DNA from: Myxococcales bacterium
GTDB lineage: Bacteria > Myxococcota_A > UBA9160 > UBA4427
Direction of reading: 5' to 3'
Assembly (NCBI GenBank): GCA_012959805.1
Contig: DUCN01000030.1
Coordinates: 1-33,088, forward strand
DNA length: 33,088 nucleotides
Below the pieces are notes generated by a model, which searched no databases, had not been told where the DNA came from, and worked only from the letters and a program-made list of their open reading frames with translations. The position numbers and the translations under genes were made by a program. Shown here piece by piece: positions 1 through 8,208 of this stretch. The first letter of the stretch is position 1; every line of letters starts with the position of its first letter.

Positions 1-1293
1 CTGGCCGTCGGCTACATCGTTCGATTGGAGGTGGCGCTGCAGATCTTTCTGGGTGGCGTGTTGGGGTGGCTGATTCTTCTACCCATGGCGCCAGAGATGG
101 TTTCGTTTTTCGCTCCGGAATCCGCCGCGCTCGTGGCCGCTTCTTCAGTTTCGTTTGACGGGGATGCGGCGGAGCGTGCTTGGGCGATATGGTCGAGTGG
201 GATTCGGTATGTCGGAGTCGGGGCCATGGCGGTCGGTGGGCTGACTGCACTCTTTCGTGTGCGAGTGGGCCTTCGACGTGCGCTCGCCGAGCTCCAACAG
301 GGCTGGACGACGCGAGCCGGAGGTTCGCGATCAAATGACGACCTCTCGTCTACAACGATTCTGCTCTTTACAGTCGCGGCAGTCGTAATCGTCGTTGCAC
401 TCTATTGGGGCTTTACGGGCAATATTGGCGTGACCGCGCTTGCGACGGTCATCATGGTGGTGGCGTCCTTCTTTTTCGTCGGCGTCGCCAGCTATATCGT
501 TGGCCTCGTTGGGAACAGCAATAGTCCGGTGTCGGGAATGACCATTACCGCCGTGCTCATGACCGGGGGACTTCTTTGGCTCTTTGGGTATACGGGACTG
601 CAGGGGATGGTCGCGACATTAGGCGTGGCCGCGATCGTCTGTTGTGCGGCCTGTACGGCTGGTGATGTCTGCAACGATCTCAAGACCGGGTCGATCGTCG
701 GTGCTTCCCCCAAACAACAACAGAAGATGCAATTGGCCGGAGTTGTGATCGCAGCGTTCGTCATGGCGCCGGTTCTGCAGCTCTTGCATAACGCCTATGG
801 AATCGGGTCGCGGGAGCTCGCGGCGCCTCAAGCGAGTCTCTTTGCGAGCCTGGCACGGGGATTTTTCGGCGGGGAATATCTTCCGTGGGGGCTCGTCGTA
901 CTCGGCGCCGTCATCGGCATCGCCGTTCTATTCCTCGATGCGGCCGTCGAGCGGCGCGGTCTCGGTTGGCGCCTGCATCTCATGCCAATCGCAGTGGGTC
1001 TTTATCTTCCATTTGGTCTCGCCGTCCCAATTGTCGTCGGCGGGCTTATCGAGTGGGTCGGGCGAAGAAAGGCCGGGTCGGCTCCGCGCTCGGAAGCCCA
1101 GCGTGGCGTTCTCTTTGCGTCGGGCGTGGTCGCCGGAGAGGCGCTCGTCGGTGTCGCGATTGCGATGGCGATTGGCGGTGGCTTCGAGCCGCTCCAATTG
1201 GGAGGGGCGTGGAATGGGCCGATGTCGCTGTTGGCGGCGCTTGTCGTGGTGGCTGTGTTTTTCGCGTCGAGCCGTCCGCGCGTGACCATTTGA
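1..1293 (+). CDS. OPT-family oligopeptide transporter, 3' part (5' end outside window)
   Basis: The reading frame is open from base 1, so this is the C-terminal ~430 residues of a longer protein; bacterial OPT transporters usually have about 600-700 residues. The protein is very hydrophobic, with repeated membrane segments. Two stretches are typical of the OPT/YSL family: GLVGNSNSPVSGMT in a membrane segment, and CTAGDVCNDLKTG followed closely by VGASPKQQQ. Family members are proton-coupled importers of oligopeptides or metal chelates in the inner membrane; the substrate cannot be told from sequence. A TTG at 25 is in frame but is unlikely to be the true start. An SLC1-type symporter follows 70 bases downstream on the same strand, so the two may form an uptake operon (inference). 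Confidence 0.85.
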   Translation: MAVGYIVRLEVALQIFLGGVLGWLILLPMAPEMVSFFAPESAALVAASSVSFDGDAAERAWAIWSSGIRYVGVGAMAVGGLTALFRVRVGLRRALAELQQGWTTRAGGSRSNDDLSSTTILLFTVAAVVIVVALYWGFTGNIGVTALATVIMVVASFFFVGVASYIVGLVGNSNSPVSGMTITAVLMTGGLLWLFGYTGLQGMVATLGVAAIVCCAACTAGDVCNDLKTGSIVGASPKQQQKMQLAGVVIAAFVMAPVLQLLHNAYGIGSRELAAPQASLFASLARGFFGGEYLPWGLVVLGAVIGIAVLFLDAAVERRGLGWRLHLMPIAVGLYLPFGLAVPIVVGGLIEWVGRRKAGSAPRSEAQRGVLFASGVVAGEALVGVAIAMAIGGGFEPLQLGGAWNGPMSLLAALVVVAVFFASSRPRVTI

Positions 1294-1363
1294 TGAGAAA
1301 GCGGGAGTCTTTGGGGAATCTTGTATCGTGCAATGAAGTTTGGGGAATCGGGAGAGGGAACGA

Positions 1364-2641
1364 ATGAGCGCAGTCGAGCCTGAAAACGCATTCGGTGATA
1401 CTCAATTGCTCACGCGGCGAATCCTGATTGGATTGGCAGCTGGAATGTTGCTGGGTGTTGCCATCAATCAGGCCGGACGGGATCTCGCTATCGCGCAGTT
1501 CCTTGTCGATGATCTCTTTTATGTCGTTGGCGAGATATTCCTACGAAGCCTGAAGCTTCTCGTCGTGCCCCTGGTGCTGGTCTCATTGGCTTGTGGAACG
1601 GCGGCTCTCGAGGATGTGACGAAACTCGGTCGCATCGGAGGTAAAACCCTCGCCCTTTATATGCTCACGACCGCGATCGCCATCAGCCTGGCGATTCTGG
1701 CCGCCGTGATCGTTGGACCTGGCGTGGGCTTTGATCTTCCGACTGAGGCAATCGGTTATGCGGCCAAAGGGACGCCTGGATTCGCTCAGATCTTGATCGA
1801 GATCTTCCCAGACAACCCGTTCGAAGCCATGAGCGAAGGACGCATGCTTCAGGTGATCGTGTTCTCTGTCTTGTTGGGCGTCGCCATGACCCTTTCTGGC
1901 GAGTCCGGCCGAGGCTTGCTGAACCTTTTTGAAAGCGCGAATGCAGTCATCATGAAATTGGTTTTCATGCTGATGCAGATCGCGCCCATTGGCATTTTCT
2001 GCCTCATCGCAAAGGTCTTTGCGAACGAAGGGGTCGACGCCTTCGAGAACCTCTTTAAATATTTCATTCTGGTCCTAGCCGTGCTCATGGTTCACGCCTT
2101 CGTGACCTATCCCGTCCTGCTCATGCTCTTTGGTCGTCTCAGGCCAATCGGCTTCTTTAAAAAGCTGCGAGCGCCCATGAGCGTGGCTTTTGGGACGGCG
2201 AGCAGTGGGGCGACTTTGCCGGTCACGCTCCGCACGACCGAACAACGGTTGGGCGTCGATCCGTCGATTGCCTCCTTCACCGTCCCACTAGGTGCGACGA
2301 TCAACATGGATGGCACCGCGATCATGCAGGGTGTCGCCACCGTCTTCATCGCCCAGGCCTATGGAATCGATATCGGACCGGCCGGCTATCTGACGATTGT
2401 TCTGACCGCCACGCTTGCATCGGTGGGGACGGCGGGTGTTCCCGGGGTCGGCACGATCATGCTGGCCATGGTGCTGCGACAGATGGACCTGCCGGTCGAA
2501 GGAATCGGGCTGATTCTGGGTGTTGATCGGCTGCTCGACATGACCCGAACCGCCGTGAATATCACGGGCGACGCCGCGGTCTCCTGCATCGTTGCCCGGA
2601 GCGAGGGCAAGCTCGACCTGGAAACATTCAACGGACCCTAG
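1364..2641 (+). CDS. Dicarboxylate/acidic amino acid:cation symporter (SLC1/DAACS family)
   Basis: A 425-residue inner-membrane secondary transporter of the GltP/DctA/GltPh family. Diagnostic motifs occur in order: the hairpin-1 serine motif SSGATLPVT (about 280-288), NMDGTAI (314-320), the hairpin-2 motif VGTAGVPG (354-361) and DRLLDMTRTAVNITGD (388-403). By comparison with GltPh, D392, R395, N399 and D403 match the substrate- and cation-binding residues. The arginine is the one that holds the side-chain carboxylate, so glutamate, aspartate or C4-dicarboxylates are the likely substrates. The ATG at 1364 is chosen because GGAGAGGG at 1351-1358 lies five bases before it. A TTG at 1340 would add eight polar residues without a ribosome binding site. 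Confidence 0.93.
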   Translation: MSAVEPENAFGDTQLLTRRILIGLAAGMLLGVAINQAGRDLAIAQFLVDDLFYVVGEIFLRSLKLLVVPLVLVSLACGTAALEDVTKLGRIGGKTLALYMLTTAIAISLAILAAVIVGPGVGFDLPTEAIGYAAKGTPGFAQILIEIFPDNPFEAMSEGRMLQVIVFSVLLGVAMTLSGESGRGLLNLFESANAVIMKLVFMLMQIAPIGIFCLIAKVFANEGVDAFENLFKYFILVLAVLMVHAFVTYPVLLMLFGRLRPIGFFKKLRAPMSVAFGTASSGATLPVTLRTTEQRLGVDPSIASFTVPLGATINMDGTAIMQGVATVFIAQAYGIDIGPAGYLTIVLTATLASVGTAGVPGVGTIMLAMVLRQMDLPVEGIGLILGVDRLLDMTRTAVNITGDAAVSCIVARSEGKLDLETFNGP

Positions 2642-2735
2642 ACTGGCCCCAGCTCTTTCCTCAACTCGGTCGGTATTTCTGAGGTAGCGTCTTTTCTTCG
2701 CGCAGCCCCTAGACTGAAAATGAGGAGTCCAAGAA

Positions 2736-3344
2736 ATGAAGCTTTACACTGGAATGGGTCCCAATCCACGAGTCGTCGTGATCGCGATCGCCGAACTCGG
2801 AGCCGATGTCGAACTCGAAGCGGTTGATCTCATGACCGGGGAGAATCGGCAGGGCGATCACCTCGCTCGCAATCCCTCCGGTCAACTTCCGACCCTGCAA
2901 CTCGATGATGGTTCCTATCTCGCTGAGATAACGGCCATTGTTGAATACCTCGACGAAAAGTCTTCTGGATCGCTGATCGGTTCGACAGCGGAAGAACGCG
3001 CGGAGACTCGGATGTGGGTTCGACGAATCGATCTGAATATTTGCGAAAACCTCGGCTCTGGATTTCGTTTCGCTGAGGGATTGGCACTTTTCAAGGATCG
3101 GATTCACTGCATCCCGCAGGCAGCCGACGATTTCAAAGCGATTACCCAAGAAAAGCTCGTCTGGCTCGACGGACTCATGGACGGCAAGGAATTCATTTGC
3201 GGCGACCGCTTCACGCTCGCTGATATCCTGCTCTTCGCATTCCTCGAATTCGGGGCCAATATTGGTCAGCCTCTCGATGCGAAATGTGAACGATTGCAGG
3301 CCTGGTATGCACGGGTTGCGTCGCGGGCATCGGTCGCCACGTAG
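2736..3344 (+). CDS. Glutathione S-transferase family protein
   Basis: A 202-residue protein with the two-domain GST layout. The N-terminal thioredoxin-like domain (about 1-80) starts MKLYTGMGPNPR and holds NPSGQLPTLQLDDG and YLAEITAIVEYLDE, which match the cis-proline and the glutathione-contacting segment (normally ESxAI, here AEITAI). The C-terminal helical domain includes the N-capping segment CGDRFTLADILLFAFLE. Enzymes of this family conjugate or reduce electrophiles with glutathione; some bind other ligands. GAGGAG at 2722-2727 supports the ATG. Nothing in the neighbourhood names a substrate. Confidence 0.88.
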   Translation: MKLYTGMGPNPRVVVIAIAELGADVELEAVDLMTGENRQGDHLARNPSGQLPTLQLDDGSYLAEITAIVEYLDEKSSGSLIGSTAEERAETRMWVRRIDLNICENLGSGFRFAEGLALFKDRIHCIPQAADDFKAITQEKLVWLDGLMDGKEFICGDRFTLADILLFAFLEFGANIGQPLDAKCERLQAWYARVASRASVAT

Positions 3345-3735
3345 TTTTCCAGTCGATGTAGGGGGTTTAGGGGAGGCCGTTTCTCGATCGGATTCTGTGT
3401 GCGCCAGCGGCCAAGCGACGGGTCAGACCCGTGTGCGCTTCGCGTCATGGTGCTAGATTCTGCGCCGAACAGGTCAATCGGGTCCCGCATTGAATGCTCC
3501 AATGGCTTCCGGGTCAGGGAATGATTTCTTCGCCCGAACGTTGGCAGTATTCCTTTTAACATGGCAGAGTGAATGTCGGACTCCGGTCGATCTTCGGGCG
3601 AATTTTGGGCAATGTGGTCCGGTCCTTGAACCCGGCCTGAGCCACGTCGGCGCGGCATGCGAAGCGGGATGCGGCCAGACATAGACAAGCAGGGCGGTGG
3701 GGGAGCCTCGGCCGTGCGACGTTAGGGAGTAAGAG
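3345..3735. other. Intergenic stretch, no convincing gene
   Basis: About 390 bases between the GST gene and the small charged protein. The only plus-strand open frame of note (3490-3684) lacks a ribosome binding site and resembles nothing I recognise. The one ordered element is a 15-base palindrome at 3418-3432, listed separately. No terminator with a T-tract is visible. Confidence 0.5.
3418..3432. repeat. Perfect 7+1+7 palindrome
   Basis: ACGGGTC, one base, then GACCCGT, a perfect inverted repeat 74 bases after the GST stop codon. No run of T follows on either strand, so it is not an obvious terminator. It could be a binding site for a dimeric regulator or a 3'-end hairpin; its role is unknown. 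Confidence 0.4.
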
Positions 3736-3945
3736 ATGGCACGAGCAAGTCGAATGAGCGTTCTCAAGCGCAAGCGCGAGAGCGAGAAAGCCGAGAAGGC
3801 TCAGCGCAAGCGCGAGGTCCGAGCCGCTGAGAAGGACTATCCAACGGAAAAGGAGCCCCATTCCGGCGAGGCGACCGACGATGATCTCGCGGGCTACGGC
3901 ATGGTTCACGAGGACGAGGAGGAAGACTCGGAAGAAGAGGCCTAG
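3736..3945 (+). CDS. Small highly charged protein of unknown function
   Basis: A 69-residue protein. The N-terminal half is rich in Lys, Arg and Glu (SVLKRKRESEKAEKAQRKRE, probably one long helix). The C-terminal half ends in an acidic tail with DEEEDSEEE. There is no signal peptide or membrane segment. AGGGAG at 3724-3729, seven bases before the ATG, is a good ribosome binding site and the main reason to accept the gene. The basic-then-acidic layout could suit a nucleic-acid or ribosome partner, but I do not recognise a family. It ends 10 bases before the convergent dioxygenase gene. Confidence 0.6.
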   Translation: MARASRMSVLKRKRESEKAEKAQRKREVRAAEKDYPTEKEPHSGEATDDDLAGYGMVHEDEEEDSEEEA

Positions 3946-3954
3946 GGGCAGGAC

Positions 3955-4851
3955 TTAGGGGCGGTCACCGATGATCGTCAAGCGCTCCATGACGCGCTTC
4001 TGGGGCCAATAGTCGCTGATAGCCAGATGTTGTGTGGATCGATTGTCCCAGAAGGCAAGGCTGTCAGCTTCCCATTTGAAGCGAACCTGATACTCCGCGA
4101 CCTCGACTTCTCTGTACAAAGACTCGAGAAGCTCGGCGCTTTCGGTCGAATCCATTCCTTCGATATGGGAAGTGAAAATTCGATTGACATAGAGGCAGCG
4201 GCGCTTGGTTTCCGGATTCGTCCTGACGATCGGATGGATCGCAGGCGGGAATTCTTTTCGCTTCTGCTCGCGTTCCTCATCGCTGAGTCCGAGCCCGAAT
4301 GTGCTGACGAAATCATGCACCGCATTGAGGTCCTCGATCTGGGCCTTTCGTTTATCCGAGAGCCCTTCGTAGACCGCTTCGACATCCGCCCAAAGGGTAT
4401 CGCCGCCCACAGCGGGGACCTCGCGCGCTCGAAGCACGGAGCCCAGCGATGGTTCCTGCCGCCAGCTGACGTCGCTATGCCAATTGTTTTCGACGCCGAC
4501 TACCGTCTCGTCCTTGGCGAAGCGAATGACGTTGGGTGTATCGCCGGAAGGGAGGAAGGGATGCTCTTCGAGTTCTCCGAAATTCCTTGCCAAGGCCGCG
4601 TGCTCTTCGCCGCTGATCGCCTGATCGCGAAAAAAGATCACCTTGAACTCGACGAGTGCGGTTCGGAGTTCTTGTAGCAGCGACGGCGACAGGGTTTGGG
4701 AGAGGTTCACGCCACGAATTTCGGCACCGAGGCAAGGACTCAGTAGAGTCGTTTCGAAATGCTCGAAGTGGAGCGCGTCAAGTCGTTCGCGCTGGATTGC
4801 AATATGCCGCCGAGGTCCGTAGTGAATGCTGTTGCTCCGTTGAGTGGCCAT
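3955..4851 (-). CDS. TauD/TfdA-family 2-oxoglutarate-dependent dioxygenase
   Basis: A 298-residue non-heme Fe(II)/2-oxoglutarate oxygenase. The iron ligands are visible as H125 and D127 (NNWHSDVSW) and H275 (NRSTQHLAISDYW). Arginines at 286 and 290 sit +11 and +15 from the last histidine, the same spacing as H255, R266 and R270 of TauD. Family members hydroxylate taurine, 2,4-D, alkyl sulfates and similar acids, releasing the leaving group; the substrate here is unknown. The frame stays open upstream for 58 more codons, but that extension is Arg-rich, unlike the family and close to tag. AGGGAG before the ATG at 4851 marks the real start. It is the last gene of a possible three-gene minus-strand run. 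Confidence 0.92.
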   Translation of the reverse strand: MATQRSNSIHYGPRRHIAIQRERLDALHFEHFETTLLSPCLGAEIRGVNLSQTLSPSLLQELRTALVEFKVIFFRDQAISGEEHAALARNFGELEEHPFLPSGDTPNVIRFAKDETVVGVENNWHSDVSWRQEPSLGSVLRAREVPAVGGDTLWADVEAVYEGLSDKRKAQIEDLNAVHDFVSTFGLGLSDEEREQKRKEFPPAIHPIVRTNPETKRRCLYVNRIFTSHIEGMDSTESAELLESLYREVEVAEYQVRFKWEADSLAFWDNRSTQHLAISDYWPQKRVMERLTIIGDRP

Positions 4852-4961
4852 GAGATCTCCCTTCCGTCGATATTGGATGTGCGGTGTGCGATATCCGGAA
4901 ATCTGTCCGCCACACGCGCAGCCAAGTCTAAGTCTGGACGAGCGCGACGGCCAATGCGGCT

Positions 4962-5603
4962 CTAGCGGGGCTTCGGTCTCGAAAAACGTCGTCGGGACCG
5001 ATCGACGACGGCACGTGTATCGCAATGCTCTGCGTGATCATTCACGATTCCCATCGATTGCATGAACGCATACGCCGTGGTGGGGCCGATGAAGCGAAAG
5101 CCGCGCTTCTTGAGGGCCTTGGACATGGCCTTCGATTCGGACGTTTGACTTTGCGCGACCAGACTCTTCTCGTCGAATTTTGTCGGTCGATCGGCGTCAT
5201 CGGGTTCGAAGCTCCAGAAGAATGCGCCAAGCGAACCGAAGTCCGTCCGCAAGTCGCGGGCGAGTCGTGCATTGCTCAGCACGGCCTCGATCTTTCCGCG
5301 ATGACGAACGATTCCAGCATCCTTCAGTAGTCGAAGGACGCTGCGTTCGTTCCAACCGGCGATCCGGTCGAAGTCGAAATCGACGAATGCCTGACGAAAA
5401 TTCTCTCGCTTGCGCAGAATCGTCAGCCACGAGAGTCCGGATTGAAATCCCTCGAGCGACAGTTTCTCGAAGAGCTTTTGATCGTCATCGACAGGGAAGC
5501 CCCATTCTACATCGTGGTAGGTCTGGTATTGGTCGTCATCGCCGCACCAACGGCAGCGCACAGGGGTTTCTGAAGCTCGTGCGCGGCTCGCTGGGGGAGA
5601 CAC
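4962..5603 (-). CDS. tag: DNA-3-methyladenine glycosylase I
   Basis: A 213-residue base-excision repair enzyme that removes 3-methyladenine from alkylated DNA. The N-terminal signature RCRWCGDDDQYQTYHDVEWG is followed by LSLEGFQSGLSW, both characteristic of Tag. The structural zinc site of the family is complete: C17 and H30 near the N terminus (13 apart, as C4 and H17 in E. coli) and H189 and C193 in VNDHAEHC (four apart, as H175 and C179). The start is GTG, only five bases after the stop of the upstream enoyl-CoA hydratase-like gene, so the two are probably cotranscribed. The basic C-terminal tail is typical. Confidence 0.95.
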   Translation of the reverse strand: MSPPASRARASETPVRCRWCGDDDQYQTYHDVEWGFPVDDDQKLFEKLSLEGFQSGLSWLTILRKRENFRQAFVDFDFDRIAGWNERSVLRLLKDAGIVRHRGKIEAVLSNARLARDLRTDFGSLGAFFWSFEPDDADRPTKFDEKSLVAQSQTSESKAMSKALKKRGFRFIGPTTAYAFMQSMGIVNDHAEHCDTRAVVDRSRRRFSRPKPR

Positions 5604-5608
5604 CTGGC

Positions 5609-6391
5609 CTAACGTCCGCGAAATTCGGGGCGGCGCTTTTCGAGAAAGGCTCGAACGCCTTCCGCGTAGTCTTCGCTATCGAAGCAGCGGCGGATTGCAT
5701 CCTTGACGCCATCGGGGTCACGGGTGGACTCGCTTCGCGCGAGATCCGAAAACGCAGATTTGGCGGCGCGGAGAGTGAGCGGCGCATTCGCCGAGATCAT
5801 CTCGACGGTTTCGGCGATGAACGCATTCAAGTCAGCCTTGGGCAGAACCCGGTTCACGAGACCCATCGCTTCCGCCTCTTTCGCGTCGAAGCTGCGTGCG
5901 GTCATGAATATTTCCTTGGCACGGGGTTCCCCGACGATGCGAATCAGGGTCTCGATGCCGGGTTGTTCGTATCCCAGCCCCAGGCGCGCGGCGGGGATCG
6001 CAAAGACGGCATCGTCGGAGCAGAATCGGAGATCAGCGGTCAGCGCAATGGCGCAGCCGCCACCCAGGCAAAAGCCGTGGATCGCTGCGATAACGGGTTT
6101 GCCAATCGAGGAAAAAGCATCATAGGCCTGTTGATTCTTGAGGTCGTATTGCGCGGCATCATCGCCGGACCGCTGTTTCTCGAATTGTGAAATATCCGCG
6201 CCCGAAATGAAGGCGATTTCTCCTTCGCCTCGCAGGACGACGATGCGGATCTTTTCATTTGCGTCGAGTTCCTGCGTAATCCTGGGGATTGCCCGCCACA
6301 TGTCAGCGGTAATGGCGTTGCGACGTTCAGAATGATCGAAAATAACCTCGGCAAGCGGGCCCTTGATTTCGACGCGAATTTGTCCAGGCAT
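5609..6391 (-). CDS. Enoyl-CoA hydratase/isomerase (crotonase) family protein
   Basis: A 260-residue single-domain crotonase. The oxyanion-hole segments are clear: FISGADI (61-67) and HGFCLGGG (105-112). Of the two glutamates used by classical enoyl-CoA hydratase, the second is present (E160 in RAKEIFMTAR). The first, normally in a PE motif, is alanine here (A134 in IPAARLGLG). Members with that change are often annotated as hydratases but may instead be isomerases, decarboxylases or hydrolases. The protein is probably cytoplasmic and acts on a short- or medium-chain acyl-CoA. Tag follows five bases downstream. An 8-bp inverted repeat lies 25-45 bases upstream of the start. Confidence 0.9.
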   Translation of the reverse strand: MPGQIRVEIKGPLAEVIFDHSERRNAITADMWRAIPRITQELDANEKIRIVVLRGEGEIAFISGADISQFEKQRSGDDAAQYDLKNQQAYDAFSSIGKPVIAAIHGFCLGGGCAIALTADLRFCSDDAVFAIPAARLGLGYEQPGIETLIRIVGEPRAKEIFMTARSFDAKEAEAMGLVNRVLPKADLNAFIAETVEMISANAPLTLRAAKSAFSDLARSESTRDPDGVKDAIRRCFDSEDYAEGVRAFLEKRRPEFRGR

Positions 6392-6415
6392 TCGCCGAGC
6401 ATAGCGAAGGCAGAG

Positions 6416-6436
6416 ATCGAATCGCTGAGATTCGAT
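6416..6436. promoter_or_regulatory. Inverted repeat upstream of the crotonase/tag run, candidate operator
   Basis: ATCGAATC, a five-base spacer and GATTCGAT form a perfect 8-bp inverted repeat. It ends 25 bases upstream of the minus-strand start at 6391. Position and size would suit a dimeric repressor such as a TetR-type protein, but no regulator gene is in the window. It could equally be a 5'-leader hairpin. Confidence 0.35.
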
Positions 6437-6666
6437 TCAGCTTTGGGCGGCTGGAATATCCAGAACGAAGCGAGTGGGGGTCGCATCGAGGCGATCGAGG
6501 GCTCGATCCAGGAAATGGTCGACGTGGGATTTGACGTCGTCGATTTCGTGGGCATCGCGACTCCGCCTGCATGCGTGCGGATCATTCGGACCTATCCACA
6601 CGCTAGGCGCCGCATTTCACGGGTGAATGTCGCGAATGTAAAGTTTTGTGAAGTTGGTTCGGGCTC

Positions 6667-8208
6667 TCAGATTTCGGCTGGCCAGATGACGTTTCCCGCA
6701 CACAGGGTGGCGACGACGCGCTCGCTCGAGAGCTCTTCCCGCGCTTCACGCCAGGAAGAGTTCAGCAGGCACAGATCCGCTTTCTGTCCGACGGCGAGAG
6801 ATCCAAACGGAGAGTTCTTCGTTTGGCCGGTGTCGAAGATCTGGTCGCGAAATAAACCCAGCGCGACCTCGGGCGAGACTTTTTCGTTCGGTCCGAGACA
6901 TGCACCCGAGGCGGTTTGGCGCGTGACGGCTGCGTTCATGGCGCGCCAAGGGTCTGGATCGCCAAAGGGGGCGTCGGTCCCAGCAGCGAGGGGAATACCC
7001 GATTTCCGCCAACTCTCGAGACGGTAGAGCCAAGGCAGATCTTCTGCGCCCACGGTTTCTCGATAGTCGTCTCCGCGTTCGCCGACGAAGTTGGGTTGGG
7101 TCACGATCGAGATTTCGAGCTGCTTTGTACGTTCGAGCGCTTCGTCTGGCGCGATGGATGCATGCTCAAGCCGATCGCCGGGAAGCGGCCCGGCGGCACC
7201 GAAGGCGGCGAGGGCAAAATGGATTTCGGTTCGCGTGACCGTATGAATGGCGACTCGCCGCCCCACGGCGTGGGCGCTTTCGATCGAGCGCGTGAGATGA
7301 TCGAGTTCGGGGAGCGCGGGCTCGTCGAGCATGATCTTCACCTCGCCGATCTCGAGCCGGTCGGTCTCCTGAAAGCCGGAAAGCGCGAGGCGACCCATCA
7401 GGCGCAGTCGCTGCGGGAGCGCGCCGCTCCGCTGGGCGGCGAGGAAGAGTTCCGCCTCGACGGGGCTCGTGGTAGGAGTCGCATCGGTGACGCGCGTGAC
7501 ACCGTAGCGAGCGAGTCGAGAACCGACGATGGCGAGGTCGGGTGCCGCCGAAGCCGGAATCCTTTGCCGGAGCAAGTCGTCTGCTCGAAAGAGTCTTCCG
7601 GACGCCCGGCCCAAAGCGTCGCGTTCGATGTTCTCGATCGCATTGTCCTCGCGCGCTGTGCCGCTCTTTCGACCCGGACGACCGTCCACAAGATGCGGCA
7701 TGGCCTCGCCAACCCGCGTTTCGAGCTGCAGAGCTTCGATCGCGCGAGAATTGAGAAACCACATCGACCCGCTGCGATGCTGAATTCGAATCGGTACGTC
7801 TGCGCGAATCGCATCTAGGCGGTTTCGGTTCAGCGGTCCGGCCACCGATTCGAAATAACCCGTGCCGCGCAGCCAGCCCCCGGATGGTTCCGCCTCGCGC
7901 AGTACTCGGGTCAAGGCGTCATGGGATGTGATGTTTGGCGGGCCGCAGTTTAGCGAGGCGAGCTGCGCCGCGAGTGAAAACAGATGCAGATGATGGTCGT
8001 GAAGTCCCGGGAGTAGGACGCCGCCCTTTGCGTCGATGACTTCCTCTCCCCCATCAATCGCGATTTGATCCGCGATCTGGACGATCAGGCCATTCTTGCA
8101 TCGAAGCGAAGTTCGTCGACTGCTGATTTCGGCGTTGTGGATCAACAAGGTCCGTTCCAATCCGCCAAACGATCTTCGGTCATGGGCGCCAGCGGCGGCG
8201 CGGTCCAT
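6667..8208 (-). CDS. Amidohydrolase family protein (YtcJ-like, amidohydrolase 3)
   Basis: A metal-dependent hydrolase of up to 513 residues. N-terminal beta-sandwich strands lead into LPGLHDHHLHLF (66-77), which carries the HxH metal ligands. Later come a histidine segment AIHTVTRTE, DRLEHAS with another ligand histidine, and GTDAPFGDPDPW with the catalytic aspartate. The C-terminal FGSLAVGQKADLCLL closes the sandwich domain. YtcJ-like enzymes act on amides, formamides or ring substrates; the substrate here is unknown. The ATG at 8208 overlaps the preceding CoA-transferase gene by 67 bases. A TTG at 8160 overlaps by 19 and starts just before the family's usual first strand (LLIHNAEI), so it may be the true start. 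The overlap implies coupled expression. Confidence 0.88.
   Translation of the reverse strand: MDRAAAGAHDRRSFGGLERTLLIHNAEISSRRTSLRCKNGLIVQIADQIAIDGGEEVIDAKGGVLLPGLHDHHLHLFSLAAQLASLNCGPPNITSHDALTRVLREAEPSGGWLRGTGYFESVAGPLNRNRLDAIRADVPIRIQHRSGSMWFLNSRAIEALQLETRVGEAMPHLVDGRPGRKSGTAREDNAIENIERDALGRASGRLFRADDLLRQRIPASAAPDLAIVGSRLARYGVTRVTDATPTTSPVEAELFLAAQRSGALPQRLRLMGRLALSGFQETDRLEIGEVKIMLDEPALPELDHLTRSIESAHAVGRRVAIHTVTRTEIHFALAAFGAAGPLPGDRLEHASIAPDEALERTKQLEISIVTQPNFVGERGDDYRETVGAEDLPWLYRLESWRKSGIPLAAGTDAPFGDPDPWRAMNAAVTRQTASGACLGPNEKVSPEVALGLFRDQIFDTGQTKNSPFGSLAVGQKADLCLLNSSWREAREELSSERVVATLCAGNVIWPAEI

Noticed and set aside
4852..5025. 58-codon N-terminal extension of the TauD/TfdA dioxygenase
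   Set aside because: Arg-rich sequence unlike the family, overlapping the end of tag; AGGGAG before ATG 4851 marks the real start.
5180..6190. Long open frame (336 codons) on the plus strand opposite tag and the crotonase
   Set aside because: Arg-rich antisense frame over two clear genes; a high-GC codon-bias artefact.
6916..7818. 300-codon plus-strand open frame opposite the amidohydrolase
   Set aside because: No recognisable domain and fully covered by a well-supported gene on the other strand.
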